Source: Acinetobacter pollinis (GTDB taxonomy: Bacteria > Pseudomonadota > Gammaproteobacteria > Pseudomonadales > Moraxellaceae). Taken from it: 50,468 bases of DNA. Positions within the stretch are counted from its first letter, which is position 1. Each line of letters begins with the position of its first letter. The notes beneath the pieces were generated by a model that did no database searches, was not told where the DNA came from, and saw only the letters and a program-made list of their open reading frames with translations. The stretch spans positions 1 through 50,468 of the forward strand of contig NZ_VTDQ01000018.1 of assembly GCF_015627175.1 (NCBI RefSeq). Direction: 5' to 3'. The position numbers and the translations under genes were made by a program. Positions 37,066 to 45,802 of the stretch are shown one piece after another.

Positions 37066-37758
37066 TTATTGATTTTGATAGAATTGAATTGCATTTTTAA
37101 CTAATATGTCTGTAGTGTCGACAAAAGATTTTGGTTTTTCTAACATGATTTCTTCTAATATAAGAGGTATCTCTGTGCAAGCCAGTAAAAACTTTTCACC
37201 TTCTGATATTGCGTAATGCTGGATAATTTCCTTCATATTTTGCTTAACGAGATCATGCTGTCCTGACTTATATTGGTAAATATTTTTCATAATTTTTTGC
37301 TGAACTTCTTCCGAAGGAACTTCATATTCAATGTGCTGTTCGGCCAATTTTTTCTGATAGAGCTGCGCGTGAATGGTTGCTGAAGTTGCCAAAATATATA
37401 CTTTCTTGGTGTTGGTATTTTTTAAATGAGTAATCGTGGCTTCTATAATACTAATCATTTTAATAAGTGTTTGTTTTTGAAGATCGTCAAACCAAAAGTG
37501 TGCAGTATTACACGGAATAATAATACAACCTACATGCGTGGCTTCTAAAATTTTTAGATAAGAAATCATTTTTTCTAAAGGCTTATTGTTTTTTAAAAAG
37601 ATAGATTCTGTACGATCTGGAATATCGGGAATTGATACTGTAATTGTAGGAATATGCTCTTGGTCACAATGAGCAGAAGTATTTTTAATGATTTTATTGA
37701 TTGTATCGACAGTCGCTTGAGGGCCCATACCGCCAAGAATTCCAATAGCTGGTTTCAT
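37066..37758 (-). CDS. Aspartate/glutamate racemase-family protein
   Basis: A 230-aa cofactor-independent amino-acid racemase. The start AIGILGGMGPQATVD is the family hallmark, with the two catalytic cysteines in IIPCNTAHFWFDDLQ and LLACTEIPLILEE. The Asp/Glu racemase branch (YgeA/RacX type) fits better than MurI, because length and the GGMGP motif match. It may supply D-aspartate or D-glutamate or act on another amino acid. A hairpin in its leader covers the GAGG ribosome site (37761-37792). Followed by a LysR gene in the same unit. Confidence 0.88.
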   Translation of the reverse strand: MKPAIGILGGMGPQATVDTINKIIKNTSAHCDQEHIPTITVSIPDIPDRTESIFLKNNKPLEKMISYLKILEATHVGCIIIPCNTAHFWFDDLQKQTLIKMISIIEATITHLKNTNTKKVYILATSATIHAQLYQKKLAEQHIEYEVPSEEVQQKIMKNIYQYKSGQHDLVKQNMKEIIQHYAISEGEKFLLACTEIPLILEEIMLEKPKSFVDTTDILVKNAIQFYQNQ

Positions 37759-37760
37759 TA

Positions 37761-37792
37761 CTAAATCCTCTAAACTGTAAAAGATGATTTAG
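37761..37792 (-). promoter_or_regulatory. Leader hairpin masking the racemase ribosome site
   Basis: On the minus transcript CTAAATCATC can pair with GAGGATTTAG at nine of ten positions around a 12-base loop. The GAGG in the second arm is the Shine-Dalgarno of the racemase gene, ending a few bases before its ATG. Translation may thus be limited by structure. Confidence 0.5.
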
Positions 37793-37941
37793 TATGGGTA
37801 AGTTTTAAGTCTACGAAATGCAAAAAATAGATAATATATTTGTATTAGGCATAGCTAAAAATAGTTTATACACCGAAATACTATAGAGGCATGCTTTAAC
37901 GTTATTTTTCTGCATCATTTATGCAATTTTTGCATCGTATA

Positions 37942-39036
37942 TTATCTTTTATGCAGTCTAATATAGGCCAGTATTAATAATAAAACACCCGTTACACTTA
38001 AAAATAAAAGCTTAGGGATTACAATTGCAACAGGTACCCCCATTTGATTGAGTTGAACAAACATTTGAATCGCATGTGTTGAAGGTAGGCAAAGACTAAA
38101 CCATTGCAAAAAGAGTGGCATAGATTGAAGTGGCCAAGATGTACCACTTAATAAAAAAAGTACAATAGATGTAGGAACAAGCACATGACCAACACGCTCA
38201 GGCATATCGAAAAACGTGGCAATAAACATGCTTAACCCAATGACACACGTTATAAATATAGGTACAGCAATCAGCATACCTAAAAAATTACCACCTCTTG
38301 GATAGTCGTATAGCCAAAATATAAAACCAAATAAATAAAAGCATGCCAAACAACCAATCGTGAAAATTGCTGTAAAGAAACCAAAAAACTCACTTGGTCG
38401 GGGTTTCCAAATAAACTTTTCTCTGTAGCCTGCTATAAGCATACCTACACCGAGTAAAATAGTTTGATGGATAATTAAAGGCGCTACCGAAGGAAAAATA
38501 TAACTTCCATAACCTGAAAGTGTATTAAATAACGGAATTTGATGGATAGGCAATTCAAGGCGGAAATGACTAATTTTGCCAAACTGTTCTATATGGTTTT
38601 GTATGACATCTTCTAAAGAGACAGCTAATCCTGATGCAATTTGCTTTACACGAATTAAATATGCCGAACTAAGATATAGGCCGATGCCAGTACTTTTAGG
38701 ATTTGCCAATAAATCGGAAGATAGCTTTTCTGGAAGAAGTAAAATTGCATCTGCTTTTTGAGCTTGAACATGTTGCTGTGCTTCTAAAAAGTTGGAGGTC
38801 ACTTCAGTAATTTGAATATTAGGATTAGAGCGGATCGTACTAATAATTTGATTTGTTAAGACACTCTGATCTTGATCTACAACGATAATCGGTAAATTTT
38901 CAGCCTGTTGCGCTTTATATGCTGTTGGATAGAAGAAACCGTATAATATTGAACCAAGCACCAATGTTGTAAACACGGCAGAGAAGCCTTTTATATCTTT
39001 AAACGTTTTAAAAAAGTAAAAAATAAATGACTTCAT
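37942..39036 (-). CDS. ABC-2 type exporter permease (YhhJ/YbhR-like), second copy
   Basis: A 364-aa inner-membrane permease of the ABC-2 family. One N-terminal helix (about 18-37) is followed by a large periplasmic domain (about 40-175, beginning PIIVVDQDQSVLTNQIISTI) and five C-terminal helices with LLSGTSWPLQSMPLFLQWFSLCLPSTHAIQMFVQLNQMG, the usual ABC-2 end pattern. It starts in a four-base overlap with the preceding permease frame. It is the last gene of the TolC-HlyD-permease-permease operon. No nucleotide-binding subunit is encoded in the operon, which is unusual for this family. Substrate unknown; drugs or lipids are typical. Confidence 0.87.
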   Translation of the reverse strand: MKSFIFYFFKTFKDIKGFSAVFTTLVLGSILYGFFYPTAYKAQQAENLPIIVVDQDQSVLTNQIISTIRSNPNIQITEVTSNFLEAQQHVQAQKADAILLLPEKLSSDLLANPKSTGIGLYLSSAYLIRVKQIASGLAVSLEDVIQNHIEQFGKISHFRLELPIHQIPLFNTLSGYGSYIFPSVAPLIIHQTILLGVGMLIAGYREKFIWKPRPSEFFGFFTAIFTIGCLACFYLFGFIFWLYDYPRGGNFLGMLIAVPIFITCVIGLSMFIATFFDMPERVGHVLVPTSIVLFLLSGTSWPLQSMPLFLQWFSLCLPSTHAIQMFVQLNQMGVPVAIVIPKLLFLSVTGVLLLILAYIRLHKR

Positions 39037-40152
39037 ATTTCAGCCTGCTTGCTTATTTTTTTTAAGCAGAATAAAGAGAGTATATAGCCGATAAGACAAA
39101 AAAGAATAAGTAGTAAAAAGGGAGGGATGGACACTTGTATAGGGCTACCAACAACCCATTGTTCGGTTTGTAATTTTACGTATGGTGTATAGGGAATTAA
39201 ATTTGACCAAAATTGCGTAAAGAGTGGTGCATTATTTAGAGGGAGGGTAACACCAGCAAAACTTAAAGAAGATCCTCCATAAATTGCAATCAGGCCAAAT
39301 GTGCGTGTTAAATCTTTTAAGATGAGTGTTACTGCAGTAATAACGAGTGCATAACTCAAATAAAGCACATAATAAAAGTAATACATTACCAGCAATAAAC
39401 CAGCCACGAATAACGGTAAGCCAGAATAACCAAACGAGTGACCAAGCAAATAAAATGATGGTATGGACAAGAGATTTAGCAAAAATGGCTTGGCTCAGTG
39501 AGGTTTGATCTAACCATTGTTTTATGGTTTTAAACTTCATCTCTTGTCCTACAGAAAATGCAATAGAGCAACAGATAATAAGGTGAAGAAGTGCAGGAAT
39601 AAGAAAAGGTTCTAAAAACAACTCATAATTTAATGTTGGGTTAAATAGGGGAGAAATTTTAATATGAGGTGCAGAAATATCTAAGTAAGGAATATTGTTT
39701 CTAAGATGATTATTTTTAAGAAAATCTAGGCTTGCCTCAGCTGTAGATTGAAGCATTGCCGATGATATAGTATTTCCAATACTAAAAAAAGACTGATTAT
39801 AAGTGATGGCAATCTGGGCATCTTGTCCTTGTACTAAACGCTTTTCTGCACCATCTGGAATAAGAACATAGCCCCACACCTGTGTTTTATTTAGTGCATC
39901 TTCAGCTTCATTTTGGTCGTTTGTTTCTAGTTGTATATGCAGTGAATGATTTAATGCTAAATAATCTGTAATTTTTCTGCTCAGTTGACTATGATCTTGA
40001 TCAATAATTGCAATAGGGAGGTGCTCTGGCTTACCTTCCATAAGCATACTGCTAAAAATGATAATAATAAGCAGGGGTGCAATGGTTAGCATTGAGAGAT
40101 CCCACGGGTGGGTCTTTAGATAAAACAGCTCTCTCCAAATTGCTTTAAACAT
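39033..40152 (-). pseudogene. ABC-2 type exporter permease, first copy, split by a frameshift
   Basis: Two overlapping frames together form one permease. The first (40152-39232) encodes the N-terminal helix, periplasmic domain (IAIIDQDHSQLSRKITDYL) and helices up to about WLTVIRGWFIAGNVLLLL, then turns into unrelated Cys/Arg-rich sequence. The second (to 39033) supplies the missing end: YYVLYLSYALVITAV, GLIAIYGGSSLSFAGVTLPLNN and FWSNLIPYTPYVKLQTEQWVVGS. The switch must occur near 39361-39390. The total of 1120 bases is one more than a multiple of three, as after a one-base insertion; repaired, the product would be 372 aa, close to its 364-aa partner. Real mutation, sequencing error and recoding cannot be separated here. 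It overlaps the HlyD stop by one base (TAATG). Confidence 0.82.
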
Positions 40153-41219
40153 TAGTGACCCTCTTGTACTTTAAAGATTACACTCATGCCTTCTTTGAGA
40201 GGAATATCACGATTTTCAGGGATGAGATGAAGTTTAAAGCTACGAATATCGTACCCACCTGTTTGGCGCGTTGTCTTAATCGTTGCAAAGTTACCTTGAG
40301 GATCTATATTTTCAATTTTAAAGCTCATGTTTTGGTTAAGAGCGGGTACATATCCTTCAATATTATTTTTTTTATAAATATTTGAATATTGATCTTCACG
40401 GATATTTAAACTTACCCAAAGGTGAGCAGTATCTATGATATCAATGACAGGGACACCTGTAGCAACAAGTTCAGAGGCATTGCCATAAATATTTGAAATT
40501 GTTCCACGAATGGGAGAGCGTAACTGAGTTTCAGATTCTAACGCATTAACTTCATTGACAGCAGCTTGAGCAATTTCAACTTGTGCATCTGCCATTGATT
40601 TCTGTTCAGTTGTACTGCCGTCTTTTGCACGCTTATATTGTTGATAGGCAGCTTCAGTCATTTGTGCAGATGATTGCTGTGCAGCATACATTTCATCTCG
40701 ACGCTGTCTAGAAATAACACCTTCTTTATAAAGGTTTGCACCACGTTCATAAGTCGTGTGTGCAAGTTGTTGTTGAGCTTTTAAACTTTGCCAGTTTGCA
40801 TATAGGCTAGCTAGATTTTCTTCGCGTGTGCCACGATTTGTAGTGGCCTGTAAGGCCAAAGCAGATTGTAAAGATGCCATTGCTTGCTGTTTTTTTGCAT
40901 CAATTTCTGGACTATGTAAACGGGCAAGAGGTTGGTCTTTTTCTACGACTTGACCTTCAGAAACATAAATCTCATCAATACGGCTAATTAATTTTGTACT
41001 GACATGAATCACTTCTGCTTGTACACGACCTTGAACGGAAACCTGTTCAGGTTGATAAGCTTTCCATAAACCAAAGCCAATAAGTATTAAAAGGAGTAAG
41101 ATAATAATAATTAAAATAAATATCTTGAGTAATTTTTTAGATTGCTTTGTTTCTTTTGCAGGTTTCTCTTCTGACCTGTGCTCAGTCGGAGCATTCTTCT
41201 CATTGTATTGTTGGCTCAT
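40152..41219 (-). CDS. HlyD-family membrane fusion protein
   Basis: A 355-aa periplasmic adaptor. A Lys-rich cytosolic lead and one membrane helix (about 30-50) precede the first lipoyl half (VQGRVQAEVIHVSTKLISRIDEIYVSEGQVVEKDQPLARL). An alpha-helical hairpin follows (about 105-225, Ala/Gln-rich), then the second lipoyl half (ETQLRSPIRGTISNIYGNASELVATGVPVIDI) and beta-barrel. It resembles EmrA/YhbJ adaptors and should link the ABC-2 permeases to the TolC-like channel encoded 18 bases upstream. Cotranscribed with both neighbours. Confidence 0.92.
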   Translation of the reverse strand: MSQQYNEKNAPTEHRSEEKPAKETKQSKKLLKIFILIIIILLLLILIGFGLWKAYQPEQVSVQGRVQAEVIHVSTKLISRIDEIYVSEGQVVEKDQPLARLHSPEIDAKKQQAMASLQSALALQATTNRGTREENLASLYANWQSLKAQQQLAHTTYERGANLYKEGVISRQRRDEMYAAQQSSAQMTEAAYQQYKRAKDGSTTEQKSMADAQVEIAQAAVNEVNALESETQLRSPIRGTISNIYGNASELVATGVPVIDIIDTAHLWVSLNIREDQYSNIYKKNNIEGYVPALNQNMSFKIENIDPQGNFATIKTTRQTGGYDIRSFKLHLIPENRDIPLKEGMSVIFKVQEGH

Positions 41220-41237
41220 GAAATTCTCTTAAATATA

Positions 41238-42749
41238 TTAATGAATAAACATCGTATTTGATTGATTGATATATTGGGGAAACTGCTGAATAGAGCCATT
41301 CGCTTGTAAAAGTGCCGCAAGTGCCAAAATATATTTATAAGCATTCATTGCAGATTCTGCTTGCATGGCATGATAGATATTTTCTGCATCGACCACTTGG
41401 GTAGCAGTTCCCATATTTTCTTTAAAAGATAGTGTTTGAATACGCAGATTTTCTTGAGCGGCCTGCATGTTTTCTTGTATTAAACGGTGCGTATGTTGTG
41501 CACCTTCCATGGTAGTATATGCTTTAAAAATTAAACTCTGTAATTCTTGCTTAGCGCGTTCTGTTGCAAGTGTGCTTGCATCTCTTTGCAGCGCTGCTGC
41601 TTGAACTTGTTTTTTATGGTCTATGCCTGAAAAGAGATTATATTTTGCTGCAATACCAACGACCCAGTTTTCTTTATTGTCAATAACGTACTCTCCAAAA
41701 GCATAAAGGGTTGGTTTTTGTGAGGCACGTTGAATTTTAATATTTTGATCAGCCAGTTGGGTATCCATTTGCATTTTTTTGAGTAAAGTAGATTTCTGTT
41801 CAAGTTGATTATATAAAACGGTTAATGGTTGACTCATTGAACTATTGATAAAAAGTGGTGTAGTTAAATGAAAAGATTGTGTATTTTGAAGAAGTTGTTG
41901 TAATGCAAAATGACTTTGTTTAAGTTGAATTTCTAAATTATCTAATGTTCTTAATGAATTATTATATGCCACTTCAAATTGCATGCGTTGTCCTTTACTA
42001 ATAAACCCTTGCTGCTCAAGTTTTATTGCATTGTTAACGTGTTTTTGCATCGCATCTGCATTAAATTGTGCAATATCGACTAATTTTTCTTGTAATTGAA
42101 CATTAAAATAATTTTGTATAATTTCGAATCGTTGATTGTCTTCTTGCTGTTGTACAGTAATCTCCCCACGTGTTGCTTGCAAAGCCGCTAAATTCTTAGT
42201 CGCTGAGATGAGGCCACCTGTATACAGTGGCATAATGATAGAAATGGTTGGGCGAATATCATGATCTTTTACCACAAGGTTGGTTTGATCAGGAATGAGG
42301 TTATTTATTCCATCGGAGATATTCTGGTCTGCAGTTTGGCTAATTTGTGCAATCGCGTCTTGATTTATTCCAAGTTGTGAGCCAACTGTCGAAATTTGGC
42401 TATTTAAATTTTGAGAAATACTTTGATTAATATTGTTTTTAAGCGTCGTCAAAGGAATATTTTGTTCAGCACGAAAAGCATAAGCGCGTACGTTGAAGTT
42501 AATATTTGGTAGTCCAGCATGTTTAACTGCTTCAGCATTTAGTTGCGAAGCGTGCTGTAAATTCTGGCTTGCTTGTGTAGTATAACTTTCATGCAATATT
42601 TGTTGTTCAGCTTGTTGATAGCTTAAGTCATAAGCAAAACCATGCTGTAAATACGTTACTCCTAAAGCAAATAAAAAATATTTAGAAATCTTGTGGCCTA
42701 AGTCTGTTTTATTTTTTGGCATAAATTTTAAGAAATAGAAATTTTGCAT
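41238..42749 (-). CDS. TolC-family outer-membrane efflux protein
   Basis: A 503-aa outer-membrane channel protein. The signal peptide lies near residues 20-40 (ISKYFLFALGVTYLQHGFA), behind a long lead; ATG 42722 (MPKNKTDLGHK) is a possible alternative start. Two TolC repeats can be seen: helical, Gln/Ala/Asn-rich segments, a GLPNINFNVRAYAFRAE strand and a second-half KPTLYAFGEYVIDNKENWVVGIAAKYNLFSG, the usual outer-membrane barrel and coiled-coil pattern. It is the first gene of the export operon; a palindromic operator lies in its promoter. Confidence 0.9.
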   Translation of the reverse strand: MQNFYFLKFMPKNKTDLGHKISKYFLFALGVTYLQHGFAYDLSYQQAEQQILHESYTTQASQNLQHASQLNAEAVKHAGLPNINFNVRAYAFRAEQNIPLTTLKNNINQSISQNLNSQISTVGSQLGINQDAIAQISQTADQNISDGINNLIPDQTNLVVKDHDIRPTISIIMPLYTGGLISATKNLAALQATRGEITVQQQEDNQRFEIIQNYFNVQLQEKLVDIAQFNADAMQKHVNNAIKLEQQGFISKGQRMQFEVAYNNSLRTLDNLEIQLKQSHFALQQLLQNTQSFHLTTPLFINSSMSQPLTVLYNQLEQKSTLLKKMQMDTQLADQNIKIQRASQKPTLYAFGEYVIDNKENWVVGIAAKYNLFSGIDHKKQVQAAALQRDASTLATERAKQELQSLIFKAYTTMEGAQHTHRLIQENMQAAQENLRIQTLSFKENMGTATQVVDAENIYHAMQAESAMNAYKYILALAALLQANGSIQQFPQYINQSNTMFIH

Positions 42750-42798
42750 AGGGTCATAGGTCTTTAGTTTTGATCGTTATTTTCCTGTTGTAGCAGAG

Positions 42799-42829
42799 AG
42801 TATAGTACATTCACTTGTGAAGTGAACAA
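42799..42829 (-). promoter_or_regulatory. Promoter of the export operon with a palindromic operator
   Basis: On the minus strand a -35 TTGTTC (42829-42824) and -10 TACTAT (42807-42802) are 16 bases apart; an alternative -10 TATACT lies three bases later. The perfect palindrome TTCACTT-GTG-AAGTGAA (42810-42826) occupies the spacer, an arrangement common for TetR- or MarR-type repressors of efflux genes. No such regulator gene lies in the window. It may also influence the divergent thiE. Confidence 0.65.
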
Positions 42830-42916
42830 AGTTTATTATGGTAAGTGAGAACATTGGAAATTTAAAATTGAAGTGCGTAAAATCGAACTTCGTTACCATT
42901 TGCACCTGAGGCATGT

Positions 42917-43540
42917 ATGCGAGGACTTTATCTTATTACCAATGATGATCCTTTTCCTATTCTTTTTGAAAAACTAAAAATTGCTTTAGCAACAGGTCAA
43001 ATTGCAATTTTACAATATCGACGTAAAAAAGTAAGTTTTGAAATACAACTTGAAGAAGTTGAAAGAATTAAAATATTGTGTGAGCAGTATCAAACCCCAT
43101 TTGTTATTAATGATAATCTTGCCCTCGCTGTAAAATTTGATTTAGGCGTACATTTAGGGCAAGGAGATGGAGAAATTGTTGATGCTGTTCGACAGTTACC
43201 AAAGCATCAAATTATCGGTAGAACGTGCAAAAACTCTTTAGATTTTGCAGAATCTGCAATTGCTGAAGGTGCTACCTATGTGGCTTTTGGCGCTATTTTT
43301 GCGACAGCGACAAAACCCGAAGCAGGGAATTTTGGTATTGAGATTGTAAGACAGGCACGAAAAATATTTGATATACCTATTTGTGCAATTGGTGGTTTGA
43401 CTGTAGAAAATGCACAACCTGTGATTGATGCAGGTGCGGATCTATGCGCTGTCATTAGCGATGTATTGGGAAGAAATATTCAAGATATTCCTGCACGTAT
43501 TGATGCATGGACAAAACGATTTCATATTGAGGAAAAGTGA
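42917..43540 (+). CDS. thiE: Thiamine phosphate synthase
   Basis: A 207-aa TIM-barrel enzyme that joins the pyrimidine and thiazole phosphates to make thiamine phosphate. Markers are GLYLITNDD at the start, ILQYRRK (usual LQYRxK), [24 protein letters not shown] (conserved Asn-Asp and HLGQ), [14 protein letters not shown] and [31 protein letters not shown] precedes the ATG. The stop is seven bases before hemL, so the two are probably cotranscribed; thiE-hemL adjacency is known in Acinetobacter. No THI-box riboswitch was recognised upstream. Confidence 0.95.
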   Translation: MRGLYLITNDDPFPILFEKLKIALATGQIAILQYRRKKVSFEIQLEEVERIKILCEQYQTPFVINDNLALAVKFDLGVHLGQGDGEIVDAVRQLPKHQIIGRTCKNSLDFAESAIAEGATYVAFGAIFATATKPEAGNFGIEIVRQARKIFDIPICAIGGLTVENAQPVIDAGADLCAVISDVLGRNIQDIPARIDAWTKRFHIEEK

Positions 43541-43547
43541 GCAAAAA

Positions 43548-44843
43548 ATGGGACTTTCTACGAAACAAGTACAACTCTTTGAACAAGCAAGTAAACATAT
43601 TCCAGGTGGTGTAAATTCCCCTGTACGTGCTTTTAATGGTGTGGGTGGTACACCTGTATTTATTGAGAAAGCAAAAGGTGCATATCTTTGGGATGTCGAT
43701 GGTAAAAAATATGTCGACTATATCGGTTCTTGGGGACCAATGATTTTAGGGCATGCACATCCAGACATTATTCATGCTGTACAAACAGCAGCAGAAGATG
43801 GTTTAAGTTTTGGTGCACCGACAGTGCATGAAACAACACTTGCAGACATCATTTGTGAAGTCGTACCTTCAATTGAAATGGTACGTATGACAAACTCTGG
43901 TACAGAAGCAACAATGTCTGCAATTCGTCTTGCACGTGGCTATACTGGGCGCGACAAAATCGTAAAATTTGAAGGTTGCTATCATGGTCACTCAGACTCA
44001 TTATTGGTGAAAGCAGGCTCAGGCTTACTAACATTGGGCGAGCCAACATCGAAAGGCGTGCCAGCCGACTTTGCAAAGCACACAATTACACTACCTTATA
44101 ATGATATTGAAGCACTTCATGCATGTTTTAAGGAATATGGTTCAGAAATTGCTGGGGTTATTGTTGAGCCTGTTGCAGGAAACATGAACTTAGTTAAACC
44201 GATTGCGGGCTTCTTAGAAGCCATTCGTGAAGTATGCGATACATATCATTCAGTATTTATTATTGATGAAGTCATGACAGGTTTTCGTGTCTCTTTAGGA
44301 GGTGCACAGGCATATTATGGTGTAACACCAGATTTAACCACACTTGGAAAAATTATTGGTGCAGGCCTGCCTGTGGGAGCGTTTGGTGGTAAACGTGAAA
44401 TTATGGAGTGTATTGCACCTTTAGGTGGTGTATACCAAGCAGGTACGCTTTCTGGAAACCCGCTTGCAATGCGTGCAGGAATTACCATGTTTAAGCATCT
44501 ACGTGAACCTAACTTTTATAAAAATTTGACTGAAAAACTCACTCAGTTATTAAAAGGTTTACAGCAAGTTGCAGATGAAGTAGGCATACCGTTTAAGACT
44601 GAACAGGCGGGTGCAATGTTTGGACTTTACTTCACCAATCAATCTGAAATTACAAGTTTTGATGATATTCTGAAATGTGATGCTGAAGCATTCAAAGTAT
44701 TTTTCCATGGCATGCTAGATCGTGGTGTAAATCTTGCGCCGTCGGCATTTGAAGCTGGTTTTATTTCTGCTGCCCACACAGATGAAGATATCGACTTTAC
44801 AGTAAAAATGGCGAAAGAAGTCTTTTTAGAAATGAATAAATAA
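43548..44843 (+). CDS. hemL: Glutamate-1-semialdehyde 2,1-aminomutase
   Basis: A 431-aa PLP enzyme converting glutamate-1-semialdehyde to 5-aminolevulinate, the haem precursor. It begins [29 protein letters not shown], the standard start, and contains [45 protein letters not shown] and [18 protein letters not shown] (Lys binding PLP). The frame is open upstream into thiE, but ATG 43548 is clear. Length is normal. Confidence 0.97.
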   Translation: MGLSTKQVQLFEQASKHIPGGVNSPVRAFNGVGGTPVFIEKAKGAYLWDVDGKKYVDYIGSWGPMILGHAHPDIIHAVQTAAEDGLSFGAPTVHETTLADIICEVVPSIEMVRMTNSGTEATMSAIRLARGYTGRDKIVKFEGCYHGHSDSLLVKAGSGLLTLGEPTSKGVPADFAKHTITLPYNDIEALHACFKEYGSEIAGVIVEPVAGNMNLVKPIAGFLEAIREVCDTYHSVFIIDEVMTGFRVSLGGAQAYYGVTPDLTTLGKIIGAGLPVGAFGGKREIMECIAPLGGVYQAGTLSGNPLAMRAGITMFKHLREPNFYKNLTEKLTQLLKGLQQVADEVGIPFKTEQAGAMFGLYFTNQSEITSFDDILKCDAEAFKVFFHGMLDRGVNLAPSAFEAGFISAAHTDEDIDFTVKMAKEVFLEMNK

Positions 44844-44855
44844 GTGGGATATAGT

Positions 44856-44886
44856 TAGGTGAGGGTAGTCTAGCTATCCTCACCTA
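44856..44886. terminator. Hairpin between hemL and the DUF218 gene
   Basis: A 13-bp stem (TAGGTGAGGGTAG with CTATCCTCACCTA, one G-U) with a 5-base loop lies between converging genes. There is an A run rather than T run on the plus side, so strength is uncertain. Confidence 0.65.
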
Positions 44887-44897
44887 TAAAAAAGAAT

Positions 44898-45701
44898 TTA
44901 AAACTCTTTAAGTAGTTTTGCATGAATTGTTGCGAAATACTCTCTAAACCAAAGGTTATATCTTGTAAGTAAGGGGGTTGAGGCACTGACCATATACAGG
45001 TTCGTGTAACCTTGTTTTTCTCCAATTGCTTTTGAGCGAGGTACATGAAACTCGCTAGTCACCACAGCTAAAGACATTTCTTTTGTAATATGGTGTTTTT
45101 CCATCACAATCGCACTATTTTTAAAATTTGTAAAAGTACTCGTACTCTCATTTTCTAAGATCATACGATTATCTGGAATATGATAATTCTCTTTTAAGTA
45201 CGCAGCCATCACTTGTGCTTCACTATAACTTGGATCTGTTGTGTATCCACCTGTGAGGATAATATGTGTATGAGGCTGTTGTATGGCAATCGCTGCTGCA
45301 CGGTCTAACCGTTGTTGTAATGTTGGGGTAGGTTTACCATTCATAGCGCCACAGCCCAAAATCATAATGTTTTCTACATGTGGTACATGTTTTGTTGCCG
45401 ATACATTTTGCTGTATTTTCCAAAAAAATATACCTAATGTAATAAGCCAAACGAAAAAGAAAAGCCATGCAAGTCGCCATGCTCTTTTTGCATAAGGGTG
45501 CTTTGCAAGAAAGGTTTGTATGGGCTCCCAGACAATACTTAATATAATAAATACCACTCCTAAAATGAATGGTGCAAGAATACTTAGATCTCGTTTCTGT
45601 AGAGAAAGGAGATAGCTATTTGCTGTAACCAATACAACACCTGCAAGCATTAGAGGAATTTGGCTATAGATTAGGTTTGATTGTTTTTTGAAAATTTTCA
45701 T
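44898..45701 (-). CDS. YdcF/ElyC-type DUF218 membrane protein
   Basis: A 267-aa protein with two N-terminal membrane helices after a Lys-rich lead (about 16-33 and 41-60), a third (about 75-96), and a periplasmic DUF218 domain: MILGCGAMNGKPTPTLQQRLDRAAAIA, HIILTGGYTTDPSYSEAQVMAAYL, MILENESTSTFTNFKNSAI and AVVTSEFHVPRSKAI. The first, third and last motifs form the conserved ligand cleft of the family. ElyC and SanA relatives affect envelope integrity and peptidoglycan precursor flow. ATG 45701 was chosen over the upstream TTG 45770 because it gives a normal lead. Confidence 0.85.
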   Translation of the reverse strand: MKIFKKQSNLIYSQIPLMLAGVVLVTANSYLLSLQKRDLSILAPFILGVVFIILSIVWEPIQTFLAKHPYAKRAWRLAWLFFFVWLITLGIFFWKIQQNVSATKHVPHVENIMILGCGAMNGKPTPTLQQRLDRAAAIAIQQPHTHIILTGGYTTDPSYSEAQVMAAYLKENYHIPDNRMILENESTSTFTNFKNSAIVMEKHHITKEMSLAVVTSEFHVPRSKAIGEKQGYTNLYMVSASTPLLTRYNLWFREYFATIHAKLLKEF

Positions 45702-45802
45702 TAGTTTGAACAATTTTGTAAAGAAAAAGAATAAACATAAAACGGTGAAAACAGTAGAATACTTTATCAAATTTTTTAAAGAATGTTCTGTAGTTATTTT
45801 AT

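Noticed and set aside
39361..39390. Programmed +1 frameshift in the permease gene
   Set aside because: No recognised slippery site, stop codon or stimulating structure was seen at the junction; a simple one-base insertion explains it.
42830..42916. Thiamine riboswitch before thiE
   Set aside because: The conserved THI-box elements (CUGAGA and the ACCUGA-like core) cannot be arranged in the short leader; the single CACCTGAG near the start is not enough.
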